64,000 nucleotides of DNA from Rhizobium lentis (GTDB taxonomy: Bacteria > Pseudomonadota > Alphaproteobacteria > Rhizobiales > Rhizobiaceae). The stretch is from positions 124,001 to 188,000 of the forward strand of contig NZ_JACHBD010000007.1 in the NCBI RefSeq assembly GCF_014200175.1. Reading direction: 5' to 3'. Every line of letters starts with the position of its first letter. Within the stretch, counting starts at the first letter, position 1. Positions 1 to 8,888 of this stretch are shown in pieces. The notes below the pieces were generated by a model. It had not been told where the DNA came from and ran no database searches. It saw only the letters and a list, made by a program, of their open reading frames with translations. The translations under genes and the position numbers were made by a program.

Positions 1-99
1 CACTTCCATCTGGGCGGAATCGACTTGCAAGGCACCGGAAAGCGTCAGCGTTTTAAGCTGTTCGCAGACGCTGAGCGCATAATCTGGCATTGGCTGCAT
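1..99 (-). CDS. zapE: N-terminal fragment of a probable ZapE/AFG1-like ATPase
   Basis: Only the first 33 codons lie in the window; the gene runs off the left edge. The visible N-terminus has a region reading LSGALQVDSAQ, which resembles the segment before the P-loop domain in AFG1/ZapE ATPases. ZapE is a division-associated ATPase related to mitochondrial AFG1/LACE1. Rhizobial genomes often carry such a gene between the sdh cluster and mdh, which fits this position. No Walker motif is visible here, so the call rests on a weak N-terminal resemblance and on context. Start candidates are the ATGs at 99 and 90; an AGG lies about 12 bases before the first. Confidence 0.45.
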   Translation of the reverse strand, partial: MQPMPDYALSVCEQLKTLTLSGALQVDSAQMEV

Positions 100-124
100 G
101 AGGGCATGTCCGCCTGTCGGTCAT

Positions 125-171
125 CGGCGGGGCACCGCCGGATCGGTTACCGCGCCGGTTCCTTTACCGGC
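125..171 (-). terminator. Two adjacent hairpins between the lipoprotein gene and the ATPase gene
   Basis: A 6-bp stem with a 4-nt loop (CGGCGG at 125-130 with CCGCCG at 135-140) lies next to a second stem (GCCGGT at 154-159 with ACCGGC at 166-171) that overlaps the lipoprotein stop codon. Neither has a T-tract on the minus strand, so they may be RNA-stabilising or Rho-type structures rather than intrinsic terminators. Confidence 0.35.
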
Positions 172-679
172 TGAGGCTGATCGGCTGACCTGTATTCGTC
201 TGGCCCTGGAAGCGATTGTCGGCTGTCTTGTAGACGCTGCCGATCGCGTTGCCCGAGCGGTCCTTGAGCAGAACCTGCTTGCCGGCGACCTCCCAAGAAC
301 CCATCGCCGTCAGCTCGCCGACGCAGCCGCGCGTACCGCCGCGCGAACCGCTGCCGAGATTGGTGAGCGTCAGGAACATGTCGCAGCTGCCGTTGACGCG
401 CCAGCTTCCGACCATCGATTCCTTCGTGACGTCGAGCGCATTCGCCGCAACAGCCGGCTGCGCACCCGGCATCGACGAAGCCGACGCCGGCGCGGCCGGG
501 AACTGCGAGCTGCCGCTCGGGGGCGGAAGCTGCCCGCCTTGAACGGAAGGAACTGGCTGCGCCGTCAGTGGCGCCGGCGCGGCACTGGGAGAGTTGGAGC
601 TGTAATCATATGCCGTAGGCTGACAACCGGCTAGCGCGAGAGTCACTACCAAACCTGTCACCGCATATCGCAACTGCAT
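164..679 (-). CDS. Inh/Omp19-type outer-membrane lipoprotein, putative protease inhibitor
   Basis: A 171-residue lipoprotein. The N-terminus [19 protein letters not shown] is a lipoprotein signal peptide with lipobox LAGC. A Pro/Ala/Ser-rich linker (about residues 20-75) follows, then a compact beta domain with two cysteines (GSCDMFLTL and TRGCVGEL) typical of the AprI/Inh metalloprotease-inhibitor fold. Brucella Omp19, a lipoprotein with protease-inhibitor activity, is the closest named family I know. Three ATG codons in a row precede the signal; the third (679) has the best spacing to AGGAG, so it is chosen. It lies downstream of sdhB on the same strand, about 300 bases away. Inhibitor activity is inferred from the fold. 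Confidence 0.75.
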   Translation of the reverse strand: MQLRYAVTGLVVTLALAGCQPTAYDYSSNSPSAAPAPLTAQPVPSVQGGQLPPPSGSSQFPAAPASASSMPGAQPAVAANALDVTKESMVGSWRVNGSCDMFLTLTNLGSGSRGGTRGCVGELTAMGSWEVAGKQVLLKDRSGNAIGSVYKTADNRFQGQTNTGQPISLSR

Positions 680-938
680 CATCATACTCCTGAATTCGGC
701 TGTCGCCGCAGAGAAAAGGGCGTGAGACAAGTTCGATTACCGTAATTCGCTTTGGTTAATCAAGTCGGACTGCATAAATTGCCCGTGACAACGCCTAATC
801 GAAACACGATACAGTTCAACTGTCCCGCTGCAAAACTTCCTGCACATGGAATTTGTCAGCAAGGTGTTGTGCGGTTCATCTCGGCAAGGATCCCTGCCGA
901 ACTCCCGCAATGTCCTGGAAAGATCGCATCGCAGCCGC

Positions 939-961
939 GACGGCTTCGGATCGAAGCCGTC
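939..961 (-). terminator. Perfect 10-bp hairpin just downstream of sdhB
   Basis: GACGGCTTCG (939-948) and CGAAGCCGTC (952-961) form a perfect 10-bp stem with a 3-nt loop, 26 bases beyond the sdhB stop. There is no T-run, so it is a terminator candidate or mRNA 3' stabiliser. The rest of the 308-base gap between sdhB and the lipoprotein gene holds a weaker stem near 882-902 and no convincing gene. Confidence 0.5.
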
Positions 962-987
962 CATCGCATGATCGGCATGCGCGCCGG

Positions 988-1767
988 TCAAACCCGGCGC
1001 TCGACCATCATCTTCTTGATTTCGGCGATCGCCTTGGCCGGGTTGAGGCCCTTGGGGCAGGTCTGCGCACAGTTCATGATCGTGTGGCAGCGATAGAGGC
1101 GGAACGGATCCTCGAGATTGTCGAGACGCTCGCCGGTCGCCTCGTCTCTGGAATCGATCAGCCAGCGATAGGCCTGCAGCAGAACGGCCGGACCGAGATA
1201 GCGGTCGCCATTCCACCAGTAGCTCGGACAGGATGTCGAACAGCAGGCGCACAGAATGCATTCATACAGGCCGTCGAGCTTCTGCCGGTCCTCATGGCTC
1301 TGCTTCCACTCCTTGGCCGGCGCGGGCGACACAGTCTTCAGCCAGGGTTCGATCGAACGATGCTGGGCGTAGAAGTTGGTGAGGTCAGGCACCAGATCCT
1401 TGACGACGGGCAAATGCGGCAGCGGATAGATCTTCACCGCGCCCTTGATATCATCGAGGCCCTTGGTGCAGGCCAGCGTGTTGGTGCCGTCGATATTCAT
1501 CGCGCAGGAGCCGCAGATGCCTTCGCGACATGACCGGCGCAGCGTCAGCGTCGGGTCGATCTTGTTCTTGATGTAGAGCAGGCCGTCGAGCACCATCGGA
1601 CCACAGTCGTCGACATCGATGTAAAAAGTGTCGATCGACGGGTTCTGGCCGTCATCCGGGCTCCAGCGGTAGACGCGGAATTCGCGGATGTTTGTCGCAC
1701 CCGCCGGCTTCGGCCAGACCTTGCCTTCGCGCATCTGAGAATTCTTGGGGAGAGCGAGTTCAACCAT
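988..1767 (-). CDS. sdhB: Succinate dehydrogenase iron-sulfur subunit
   Basis: 259 residues, the usual SdhB length. This subunit carries electrons from the flavoprotein to membrane quinone through three Fe-S centres. The N-terminal ferredoxin domain has the 2Fe-2S pattern [12 protein letters not shown] plus the later CTKG cysteine. The C-terminal half has the two cysteine clusters [16 protein letters not shown] and [11 protein letters not shown] that bind the 4Fe-4S and 3Fe-4S centres. It is the last gene of sdhCDAB and starts 18 bases after the sdhA stop, with AGAGGAACC before its ATG. No key residue is missing. Confidence 0.97.
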   Translation of the reverse strand: MVELALPKNSQMREGKVWPKPAGATNIREFRVYRWSPDDGQNPSIDTFYIDVDDCGPMVLDGLLYIKNKIDPTLTLRRSCREGICGSCAMNIDGTNTLACTKGLDDIKGAVKIYPLPHLPVVKDLVPDLTNFYAQHRSIEPWLKTVSPAPAKEWKQSHEDRQKLDGLYECILCACCSTSCPSYWWNGDRYLGPAVLLQAYRWLIDSRDEATGERLDNLEDPFRLYRCHTIMNCAQTCPKGLNPAKAIAEIKKMMVERRV

Positions 1768-1785
1768 ATTAGGTTCCTCTTGAAA

Positions 1786-3627
1786 TCAGTATACGCGAGC
1801 TTTCGGCTCGATCTTGTGCGGATCGATGCCTTCCGCGATCAGCTCGGTGTGAACCGGGCGGTAATCGAGCTTGACGTCGCCTGCCTCGTTGACCCAGGCA
1901 AGCGTATGCTTGCGCCAGTTGACGTCGTCGCGGCCGGCGAAGGCGCCCTCGGTGTAATCCTCGCGGGCGTGCGAACCGCGGCTCTCCTTGCGGGCCTCGG
2001 CGCCGTAGATCGTCGTGATGGCGTTGGCCATCAGGTTCTGCAGCTCCAGCGTTTCCACCAGATCCGAGTTCCAGACCATCGACCGGTCCGTGACCTTGAT
2101 GTCACGCATTTCCTGCCAGATCGCCGAAATGCGCCGGCAACCGGATTCCAGCGATTCCTGCGTGCGGAAGACGGCGGCGTCTTCCTGCATGGCGCGCTGC
2201 ATCTTCTCGCGCAGCACAGCCGTGGGCGTGCCGCCGCTGGCGTGGCGCAGACCGTCGAAGCGGTCCATGATCTTGTCGCAGGCCGTAACGTTGAGATGCG
2301 GGACCGGCGCTGCGCGGTCGATCACCTCGCCGGCGCGGATCGCGGCGGCACGGCCGAAGACCACGAGGTCGATCAGCGAGTTGGAGCCGAGGCGGTTGGC
2401 GCCGTGCACCGAGGCGCAGCCGGCTTCGCCCACAGCCATCAGGCCGGGGATGATCCGCTCCGGATTGGCGCCGTCGGCGTTCAGCACTTCGCCCCAATAA
2501 TTCGTCGGAATGCCGCCCATATTGTAATGGACGGTCGGTAGAACCGGGATCGGCTCGCGCGTGACGTCGACGCCGGCAAAGATCTTGGCGCTCTCGGAAA
2601 TCCCTGGCAGCCGCTCATGCAGAACGGCCGGGTCGAGGTGGTCGAGATGCAGGAAGATGTGATCCTTGTTCTTGCCGACGCCGCGGCCTTCGCGGATCTC
2701 CAGCGTCATGCAGCGCGATACAACGTCGCGCGAGGCAAGGTCCTTGGCCGACGGCGCATAACGCTCCATGAAGCGCTCGCCCTCGGAATTGACGAGGTAG
2801 CCGCCTTCGCCGCGCGCACCTTCGGTGATCAGACAGCCCGAACCGTAGATGCCGGTCGGATGGAACTGGACGAATTCCATGTCCTGCAGCGGCAGGCCGG
2901 CGCGCGCCACCATGCCGCCGCCGTCGCCGGTGCAGGTATGGGCCGAGGTCGCCGAGAAATAGGCGCGGCCGTAGCCGCCGGTCGCCAGCACCACCATCTT
3001 GGCAGAGAAGCGATGGATCGTGCCATCATCGAGACACCAGGCGACGACGCCGGTGCAACGGCTCCCGTCCTCCGACATGATCAGGTCGAGCGCAAAATAT
3101 TCAATGAAGAATTCGGCGTTGTGGCGCAGCGACTGGCCGTACAGCGTGTGCAGGATGGCGTGACCGGTGCGGTCGGCAACGGCGCAGGTGCGCTGCACCG
3201 GCGGGCCTTCGCCGTAATTCTGCATGTGGCCGCCGAACGGGCGCTGGTAGATCTTGCCTTCCTCGTTGCGGGAGAACGGCACGCCGTAATGTTCGAGCTC
3301 ATAGACCGCCTTCGGCGCCTCCATGGTCAGATACTGCATGGCGTCGACGTCGCCGAGCCAGTCGGAGCCTTTGACGGTGTCGTAGAGGTGCCATTGCCAG
3401 CTGTCAGGCGTCATGTTGCGCAGCGACGCGGCGATGCCGCCCTGCGCCGCAACCGTGTGCGAGCGGGTCGGGAACACCTTGGTGATGCAGGCGGTGCGGA
3501 AACCCTGCTCGGCCATGCCGAGCGTGGCGCGCAGCCCGGCGCCGCCGGCGCCGACGACGATCACGTCATAGGAGTGGTCGACATAATTGTAGGCCTTGCC
3601 ATTCTGGGCGGGTGAAGTCGGTGCCAT
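1786..3627 (-). CDS. sdhA: Succinate dehydrogenase flavoprotein subunit
   Basis: 613 residues, the normal length for the catalytic FAD subunit that oxidises succinate to fumarate. A Rossmann dinucleotide motif [12 protein letters not shown] sits near residue 25. The covalent-FAD histidine lies in [10 protein letters not shown], and the active-site segments [21 protein letters not shown] and [14 protein letters not shown] are all present. It is the third gene of sdhCDAB, lies 7 bases after sdhD and is probably translationally coupled. The encoded complex II anchors on the cytoplasmic side of the inner membrane and links the TCA cycle to respiration. Confidence 0.98.
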   Translation of the reverse strand: MAPTSPAQNGKAYNYVDHSYDVIVVGAGGAGLRATLGMAEQGFRTACITKVFPTRSHTVAAQGGIAASLRNMTPDSWQWHLYDTVKGSDWLGDVDAMQYLTMEAPKAVYELEHYGVPFSRNEEGKIYQRPFGGHMQNYGEGPPVQRTCAVADRTGHAILHTLYGQSLRHNAEFFIEYFALDLIMSEDGSRCTGVVAWCLDDGTIHRFSAKMVVLATGGYGRAYFSATSAHTCTGDGGGMVARAGLPLQDMEFVQFHPTGIYGSGCLITEGARGEGGYLVNSEGERFMERYAPSAKDLASRDVVSRCMTLEIREGRGVGKNKDHIFLHLDHLDPAVLHERLPGISESAKIFAGVDVTREPIPVLPTVHYNMGGIPTNYWGEVLNADGANPERIIPGLMAVGEAGCASVHGANRLGSNSLIDLVVFGRAAAIRAGEVIDRAAPVPHLNVTACDKIMDRFDGLRHASGGTPTAVLREKMQRAMQEDAAVFRTQESLESGCRRISAIWQEMRDIKVTDRSMVWNSDLVETLELQNLMANAITTIYGAEARKESRGSHAREDYTEGAFAGRDDVNWRKHTLAWVNEAGDVKLDYRPVHTELIAEGIDPHKIEPKARVY

Positions 3628-3634
3628 ATCGAGC

Positions 3635-4015
3635 TTATCCTACGAATGCGATTTTCAGAATGGCGAAGAGACAGAGGCCGGCGATGACGATCGCGAAGAA
3701 GGTATTCAGCATCAAGAGAGCGATCTTGCCGAACTCGCCATGCACGTAATCCTCGATGATAACCTGCATGCCGAGTTTCATATGGATGACGCCCGATATC
3801 ACCATCAGCCCCATGACAACGGCGACAAACGGGTTCGACAGCGCGCGAACCACCTCCGCATAGGGTGCGCCGGCATAGGCGATCATGAAGATGACGAAGA
3901 AGAGGATCAACGGAATGTTGGAGACGGCGGTCAGCCGCTGACGCCAGAAATGGCTCGTGCCTTCCTTGGCGGAGCCGAGCCCGCGAACCTTGCCGAGTGG
4001 GGTGCGCATATCCAT
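3635..4015 (-). CDS. sdhD: Succinate dehydrogenase membrane anchor subunit D
   Basis: 126 residues with three predicted membrane helices (about residues 33-53, 61-83 and 97-122). The His in [17 protein letters not shown] lies in the second helix region, where SdhD supplies a haem b ligand, and the Asp-Tyr pair of the quinone site follows it. It sits 10 bases after sdhC and 7 bases before sdhA. Together with SdhC it anchors the complex and forms the quinone pocket. The family varies in sequence, but position and topology make the call firm. Confidence 0.93.
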   Translation of the reverse strand: MDMRTPLGKVRGLGSAKEGTSHFWRQRLTAVSNIPLILFFVIFMIAYAGAPYAEVVRALSNPFVAVVMGLMVISGVIHMKLGMQVIIEDYVHGEFGKIALLMLNTFFAIVIAGLCLFAILKIAFVG

Positions 4016-4025
4016 GAGAGGACCT

Positions 4026-4421
4026 TCAGAAGCGAATGAGGAAGGCGATCACCCAGACCAGCACGGTCAGACAGAGCGACCCGATGATGTTGGCGATGGC
4101 AAGCTTCGTCGAGACTTCTTTCTCGAAGCCGTAGCCGAGATCCCACATGAGGTGGCGGAAACCGCCGAGCATGTGGTGCAGCAATGCCCAGGTGTAGCCG
4201 AGCAGCACGAGCTTGCCGAGAAGGCTGCCGAGCACCCAGTTGGCCCAGTCGTAGGAACTCTGGCCGCTTGCCGCCGCGATCAGCCACCAGGCGACGAGCA
4301 GCGTGCCGACATAGAGCGCCCCACCCGTAATGCGGTGGACGATGGACATGACCATGGTGGGAATTAGTTTGTAGACTTGCAAATGCGGCGACAAGGGCCG
4401 GTTATTTGTCACGTTCGCCAT
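4026..4421 (-). CDS. sdhC: Succinate dehydrogenase cytochrome b556 subunit
   Basis: 131 residues. The N-terminal [12 protein letters not shown] signature is the classic SdhC start, followed by three membrane helices. [13 protein letters not shown] in the middle supplies the axial haem ligand. I start at the ATG at 4421, which gives [11 protein letters not shown] and has CGAGGTTCTG just upstream; an in-frame ATG at 4466 would add 15 unlikely residues. It is the first gene of sdhCDAB, so the operon promoter should lie in the 415-base region to its right. Confidence 0.95.
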   Translation of the reverse strand: MANVTNNRPLSPHLQVYKLIPTMVMSIVHRITGGALYVGTLLVAWWLIAAASGQSSYDWANWVLGSLLGKLVLLGYTWALLHHMLGGFRHLMWDLGYGFEKEVSTKLAIANIIGSLCLTVLVWVIAFLIRF

Positions 4422-4675
4422 CAGAACCTCGCGGCGGCTTCTCTGCGCTCCCGGATTTCGGAGCATGCTCAGTCAACCACACGAATGACAAAATTCTCTG
4501 TGTGCGTTGCATCAATTGCGACGTTTACTCACCGGAAAGCCCGACGACAAGCACAATCGCTGTCTGCTTTTAATTTAATCGATTCGGGTTACCGGGAAGT
4601 TTGCGGGCGGGAGCAGCTCCAGAAAAGCTGCGACGCGGTTTTTCACCCGGAATTGCGTAAGAACAAAAGGTTAGA

Positions 4676-4708
4676 GCGGTTCTGCGCTTCGGCGAAAAGC
4701 GGAACCGC
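4676..4708. repeat. Inverted repeat resembling a dispersed rhizobial palindrome
   Basis: GCGGTTC (4676-4682) pairs with GAACCGC (4702-4708), and an inner GCTT/AAGC pair makes a longer interrupted stem. Palindromes starting with AGAGCGGTT are common between genes in Rhizobium as far as I recall. Family membership is inference. Confidence 0.45.
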
Positions 4709-4793
4709 CAACGAAAACTCGTCTTTCGGCTCAATATTCATGCCGTTCTTCCCATGCACATGGACAAGCCACGGCTTTTGGCGCAGTCTGACA

Positions 4794-4809
4794 TTAACGA
4801 TTTGTTAAC
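4794..4809 (+). promoter_or_regulatory. CtrA-type binding site
   Basis: TTAACGATTTGTTAAC fits the alphaproteobacterial CtrA consensus TTAA-N7-TTAAC exactly. It ends 27 bases before the ATG of the secreted-protein gene at 4837, close enough to overlap its promoter. Function is predicted from the motif only. Confidence 0.6.
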
Positions 4810-4836
4810 GATCGGGAATTTCGGAGGCCGGCATCC

Positions 4837-5343
4837 ATGTTTCGCAGTCCATCTGCAGTCGCCTTGCTTGCACTCGCCGCGCTTGTCGCCTTGCCTGCCT
4901 CCGCCGGCGAGCGCCGTTTCGACCATCGCTTCGCCGATCATCGTTTCCATGGCCACCGCCACGCCTTGCACAACGGCTTGTTTCTCGGCCAACGTCTCGG
5001 CTGGCGCGATCGCGGCATCAGTTTCGAAAGCGCCTATATTCGCCGACATGGCAGGGAGCGGATGCCGTTCCTGAAGCAGTTTTCATCTCCGGCGACAAAT
5101 CGCGTCGCCCGCAGCAGCCTGGTCATCTTCGCACCGCAGCCGCCGGGTGGCGGCAGCGGCGACACCTATGCCGGCTCCTACGCCTATCAGATCAATGGCG
5201 GGACTTATGTCGGCGGCAACGGCTACGGGTATTATCCGGCCTCGCGGCTCGCCTCCCAGGCGCCGAAAGCGAAGGTCATCGACGTCGCCGTCCAGGACGA
5301 TCCCTGCAGCTACGAGGCCAATGTCTGCGTGATCCGGCCCTAA
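4837..5343 (+). CDS. Secreted protein of unknown function
   Basis: 168 residues with a clear Sec signal peptide (MFRSPSAVALLALAALVALPASA). The mature protein starts with a His/Arg/Phe-rich stretch (about residues 24-45), continues into a Gly/Tyr-rich centre (about residues 105-130) and ends with two cysteines (DDPCSY and NVCVI) that could form a disulphide. I do not recognise a named domain. GGAGG lies 9 bases before the ATG. A CtrA-type box sits directly upstream, suggesting cell-cycle control. The stop codon overlaps that of the convergent methyltransferase gene. Confidence 0.75.
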   Translation: MFRSPSAVALLALAALVALPASAGERRFDHRFADHRFHGHRHALHNGLFLGQRLGWRDRGISFESAYIRRHGRERMPFLKQFSSPATNRVARSSLVIFAPQPPGGGSGDTYAGSYAYQINGGTYVGGNGYGYYPASRLASQAPKAKVIDVAVQDDPCSYEANVCVIRP

Positions 5344-5993
5344 GATCTTGAGCTGAAGCGCCAGACCGTCGTCTTCTTGATTTCGCTATCCTCCAGCGCC
5401 CGCGTCACCGGCACCTGATAAGTCGCACAGAATTCCAGCTGTTCCCGTGGCAGATAACTTCTCCCGGGATCGCCGACCAGAACCGATATGCCTTCCCCCG
5501 TCAGCCTCATCAGCCAGGGAACGAGCGCGCTGGCGAAGGCACGGTCGTAGAAGACGTCGCCGGCAAGCACAATATCGGCGTCGATATCCTGTCCGATCAG
5601 ATCGGCGCCGGTAAATCTGAGAGAAACGCCGTTTGCCTTGGCGTTCAGCCGGATCGCCGTTTCCGCCCAGGGGTCGATATCGGCGGCCGTCGCCTCACGC
5701 GCACCGGCCATGACAGCTGCAATGCCGACGAGGCCGGAGCCGCTGGCAAAATCCAGCACGCGCTTGTCGCGCACCATGTCCGGATGATCGAGGATGTAGC
5801 GCGCCAATCCCTGCCCGCCCGCCCAGGCAAAAGCCCAGAAAGGCGGCGGCAGGCCGATGGCTTCCAACTCCTCTTCCGTTTTCAGCCAGAGCTCATGCGC
5901 CTCGCTTGCCAGATGAAGTGAAATCTCCGGCACATGCGGCGGCGCCATCAGACTGGTATTGGCCCGGATGAAGGCTTCGGGATCGGTTTTCAA
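5340..5993 (-). CDS. Class I SAM-dependent methyltransferase, ETFB-lysine methyltransferase-like
   Basis: 217 residues. The glycine-rich SAM-binding motif I appears as VLDFASGSGLVGIAA (about residues 79-93), followed by the acidic residue in ATAADIDPWA and a catalytic-type block LAGDVFYDRA. This arrangement matches the Nnt1/METTL20 group of protein methyltransferases, whose mitochondrial member methylates electron-transfer flavoprotein beta subunit. The substrate here is unproven. It is the last gene of the tsaD-gpsA-yciI-EVE run, 6 bases after the EVE gene, and overlaps the stop codon of the convergent secreted-protein gene. Confidence 0.8.
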   Translation of the reverse strand: MKTDPEAFIRANTSLMAPPHVPEISLHLASEAHELWLKTEEELEAIGLPPPFWAFAWAGGQGLARYILDHPDMVRDKRVLDFASGSGLVGIAAVMAGAREATAADIDPWAETAIRLNAKANGVSLRFTGADLIGQDIDADIVLAGDVFYDRAFASALVPWLMRLTGEGISVLVGDPGRSYLPREQLEFCATYQVPVTRALEDSEIKKTTVWRFSSRS

Positions 5994-5999
5994 AGGTCG

Positions 6000-6431
6000 T
6001 CAGCGCGGCGGATTGTCGAGCCCGCCCATGCGGCAGACTTCGGCCCACTCTTCGTCGGTCACCGGCTGCACGGAAAGGCGCATGGAGGTGACGAGCGACA
6101 TCTTGGCAAGCTTCTCGCTCGCCTTGATGTCCTTCAGCGTCACCGGCTTCGGCATGTCCATGACGGCGCGGATGTCGACGCAATCCCACTTCGGATCGCC
6201 CTTGGCGGTAGAATCGGGATGCGACAGTGCACAGACTTCGACGATGCCGACGATCTCCAGCCCGTCATTGGAGTGATAGAAGAACCCCTTGTCGCCGATC
6301 TGCATCGCCCGCATATTGTTGCGCGCCAGATAATTTCGCACGCCCGTCCATTCCGTGCCTTTTTCGCCGGCGGCCTTCTGCTGCTCCCAGGACCAGGAGG
6401 CAGGTTCGGACTTATAGAGCCAATGCGCCAT
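6000..6431 (-). CDS. EVE-domain protein
   Basis: 143 residues forming a single EVE domain, a PUA-like fold. MAHWLYKSEPASWSW at the start, WTGVRNYLARNNMR and GDKGFFYHSN are the family signatures, as in human THYN1. EVE domains bind modified bases in DNA or RNA (established for the family). It lies 3 bases after the YciI gene in a tightly packed operon headed by tsaD, whose product makes the t6A tRNA modification. A link to modified RNA or DNA is plausible but inferred. Confidence 0.85.
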   Translation of the reverse strand: MAHWLYKSEPASWSWEQQKAAGEKGTEWTGVRNYLARNNMRAMQIGDKGFFYHSNDGLEIVGIVEVCALSHPDSTAKGDPKWDCVDIRAVMDMPKPVTLKDIKASEKLAKMSLVTSMRLSVQPVTDEEWAEVCRMGGLDNPPR

Positions 6432-6434
6432 GCT

Positions 6435-6728
6435 TTAAGCCTCCGGCTTGTTGAAGACCCAGTTGAAGGGCTTGATCTCAACGCTTTCGAAAAGCCCGGC
6501 CTGGGTGTAGGGGTCGGCATCGGCGAGCGTCTTTGCCTCCTGCGCAGTCTCCGCCTTGACGAGCACCAGACTGCCGCAGGCCTTGCCTTCGTCGTCGAGG
6601 AACGGACCGGCCATCGAGAGCTTGCCTTCTGCATTGAGCTTGTCGAGATAAGCAAGATGCGTCGGCCGCGTCTCCATGCGGACGTCCAAATGTCCCGGCT
6701 TGTCCTTGCAGAGCAGGGCGAAAAGCAT
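6435..6728 (-). CDS. YciI-like protein
   Basis: 97 residues with the YciI fold, a small ferredoxin-like dimer. The start MLFALLCKDKPG and the HLAYLDKL and AGPFLDDEG segments are diagnostic. The Asp of the DPY segment (DADPYTQAGLF) and the conserved His are the putative catalytic pair of the superfamily. No clear physiological reaction is known for most members. It sits between gpsA (10 bases upstream) and the EVE gene (3 bases downstream). Confidence 0.85.
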   Translation of the reverse strand: MLFALLCKDKPGHLDVRMETRPTHLAYLDKLNAEGKLSMAGPFLDDEGKACGSLVLVKAETAQEAKTLADADPYTQAGLFESVEIKPFNWVFNKPEA

Positions 6729-6738
6729 GTCTGTTCTC

Positions 6739-7722
6739 CTATTCGGTGGTGATGGGACGCGTCATCAACTGCTCGATGGCGTCCGAAATATCGAGCCTGC
6801 CGTCGATGATGGCGGAAACAGCGTCGGTGATCGGCATGCTGATCGAAAGCTCCGCGGCAAGCCGCGAGGCGACCGAGGCGGCGAGCGCACCTTCCACCAG
6901 CGCGCCCTGCAGCGGGTCGGCCTTTTCGTCGCGCCCGAGCGCGATGCCGAAGCGCAGGTTGCGCGATTGATGGCTGGTCGCCGTCAGCACCAGATCGCCG
7001 AGGCCGGAGAGCCCGCGCACCGTATCCGTCTGGCCGCCTTTGGCGACGACGAAGCGCGACATTTCCGCAAGGCCACGGGCAATTAACGCAGCGCGGGCGG
7101 ATTCGCCTATGCCGCGGCCCTCGACGATGCCGCAGGCGATCGCCAGCACATTCTTCAGGGCACCGCCGAGCTGCACGCCGATGCGGTCGCTGGAGGCGTA
7201 GAGCCGGAAGGTCCGGCCCGATATCGCCTGGGCGAGCCGCTCGGCAGTCTCCATATCCGCCGCCGCGATCGCCATCGCCGTCGGCAGGCCTTTGGCGATG
7301 TCGGCGGCAAAACCGGGGCCGGAGAGCACCGCCACCGGATGGTCCGGCAACTCCCGCTCCAGCATGTCGGTCAACAGATTGCCCGTCGCCCGCTCGATGC
7401 CCTTGGCGCAGGTGACGACAATGGCATCCTTCGACAGATACGGGCCATATTGGCGCGCCGCATCGGCCTGCGCCTGCGACGGCATCGCAAAAAGCACGAT
7501 GGAGGCGCCGGCGATCGCCTCCGCCTCGGCGGAAAATTCGAGTGATTCCGGCAGGGCAATGCCGGGCAGCACGGCATCATGCAGACGGTCGGCCTTGAGA
7601 TCGGCCATCAATGACGGATTGCGTCCGACGAGTATCACCGCGCTGCGGCCGGCAAGGGCGATGACGGCGGCAAGCGCCGTTCCGAAAGCGCCCGATCCGA
7701 TGACGGCGATTTTTTCGCTCAT
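6739..7722 (-). CDS. gpsA: Glycerol-3-phosphate dehydrogenase [NAD(P)+]
   Basis: 327 residues, the normal length. The enzyme reduces dihydroxyacetone phosphate to sn-glycerol 3-phosphate for phospholipid synthesis. The N-terminal Rossmann motif [14 protein letters not shown] binds NAD(P)[34 protein letters not shown] and the catalytic-Lys segment [16 protein letters not shown] are all present, followed by the helical C-terminal domain. Its start codon overlaps the tsaD stop by 4 bases, so the two are probably translationally coupled. Confidence 0.97.
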   Translation of the reverse strand: MSEKIAVIGSGAFGTALAAVIALAGRSAVILVGRNPSLMADLKADRLHDAVLPGIALPESLEFSAEAEAIAGASIVLFAMPSQAQADAARQYGPYLSKDAIVVTCAKGIERATGNLLTDMLERELPDHPVAVLSGPGFAADIAKGLPTAMAIAAADMETAERLAQAISGRTFRLYASSDRIGVQLGGALKNVLAIACGIVEGRGIGESARAALIARGLAEMSRFVVAKGGQTDTVRGLSGLGDLVLTATSHQSRNLRFGIALGRDEKADPLQGALVEGALAASVASRLAAELSISMPITDAVSAIIDGRLDISDAIEQLMTRPITTE

Positions 7723-8816
7723 GCCTTGGCTCCTCTCTTTCCAAAGCCGATCAGCCTTTCGGCATTAGCATCGAGCGGCCAGCGCGAGCGCGGCTGCACG
7801 TCGAGCGGATCGGGCGCAATACCTATCGCCATCCGCTCCAGGCCTGCCCAGGCGATCATCACCGCATTGTCGGTGCAGAGGCTCAGCGGCGGCGCGATGA
7901 AGCGGAAGCCGTTCTTGTCGCAAAGCCCCTGCAATGTAGCCCGCAGTTCGAGATTGGCGGCGACACCGCCGGCAACGACCAGCGCCGGCTTTTCTGCGGT
8001 GGGCGAAAATTCCGCCTTGAACCGCTGCAGGCCGCGGCCGATGCGGTCCTTCAGCGTCCGTGAGATCGCCCGCTGGAACGAAGCGCAGATATCCGCCACG
8101 TCCTGATCGCTGAGCGGCGCGATCTCCTGTGCCGCCTGCCGCACGGCCGTCTTCAGACCGGAGAAGGAGAAGTCGAGCCTTGCCTCACCGACCAACGGCC
8201 GCGGAAAATCGAAGCGGCCGGCATTGCCCTCCCGCGCCATGCGTTCCACTGCCGGGCCGCCGGGATAGGGCAGGCCGAGCAGTTTCGCCGTCTTGTCGAA
8301 GGCTTCGCCGAGCGCATCGTCGATCGTCGTGCCCCAGCGGTCGTAATCTCCGACGCCGCGCACCAGGATGAGCTGGGTATGACCGCCGGAGACGAGCAGC
8401 ATCAGATAGGGAAAGGAAAGCCCGTCGGTCAGCCGCGCCGTCAGCGCATGGCCTTCGAGATGATTGACCGCATAGAGCGGCTTGCCGGCGGCCTTCGCGA
8501 TCGCCTTGCCGGTCATCAATCCCACCAGCAGCCCGCCGATCAGCCCCGGCCCCGACGTGGCGGCGATGGCATCGACGTCGGCCAGCGACACATTGGCGCG
8601 CTTCAGCGCCGCCTCGATCAGCTCGTCCAGCGCCTCGACATGGGCGCGCGCGGCGATCTCCGGCACGACGCCGCCATAGGCGCTGTGCTCGTCGAGCTGG
8701 GAAAGCACCACGTCGGAGAGTATTCTGGAATGCCCCTCCGCATCGCGCTCGACGATCGCCGCGGCGGTCTCGTCACAGCTCGTCTCGATGCCAAGGATGC
8801 GCAGAAAGGGAACCAT
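7719..8816 (-). CDS. tsaD: tRNA N6-adenosine threonylcarbamoyltransferase
   Basis: 365 residues. TsaD transfers the threonylcarbamoyl group to A37 of ANN-decoding tRNAs, making t6A with TsaB, TsaE and TsaC. The start [20 protein letters not shown] is typical, and the metal-binding [11 protein letters not shown] and the [12 protein letters not shown] nucleotide motif are present. An open frame continues upstream to 9158 but that part is antisense to hemC, so the ATG at 8816 is used. It heads a tight minus-strand operon and faces hemC across 72 bases. Confidence 0.96.
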   Translation of the reverse strand: MVPFLRILGIETSCDETAAAIVERDAEGHSRILSDVVLSQLDEHSAYGGVVPEIAARAHVEALDELIEAALKRANVSLADVDAIAATSGPGLIGGLLVGLMTGKAIAKAAGKPLYAVNHLEGHALTARLTDGLSFPYLMLLVSGGHTQLILVRGVGDYDRWGTTIDDALGEAFDKTAKLLGLPYPGGPAVERMAREGNAGRFDFPRPLVGEARLDFSFSGLKTAVRQAAQEIAPLSDQDVADICASFQRAISRTLKDRIGRGLQRFKAEFSPTAEKPALVVAGGVAANLELRATLQGLCDKNGFRFIAPPLSLCTDNAVMIAWAGLERMAIGIAPDPLDVQPRSRWPLDANAERLIGFGKRGAKA

Positions 8817-8888
8817 AAGGCCTGTTCGTTGATTGCGATGGGGCCGAAACCCAGTTACGAGAACTCCGGTAACAACGGAATAGAGCGG

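Larger units (their letters stand above)
4422..4836. promoter_or_regulatory. Divergent promoter region between sdhC and a secreted-protein gene
   Basis: A 415-base gene-free stretch. It contains AT-rich DNA near 4560-4590 likely to hold the sdh promoter, an inverted repeat at 4676-4708, and a CtrA-type box at 4794-4809 close to the plus-strand gene. I see no convincing small gene; open frames here lack ribosome sites and rhizobial codon use. Confidence 0.55.

Noticed and set aside
2617..3615. Long plus-strand frame over sdhA
   Set aside because: Third-position GC bias of the strongly conserved sdhA keeps the opposite strand open. No independent start site or family match.
8379..8888. Upstream extension of hemC across tsaD
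   Set aside because: The extra residues are a shadow of tsaD in another frame; the conserved HemC N-terminus begins at 8889.
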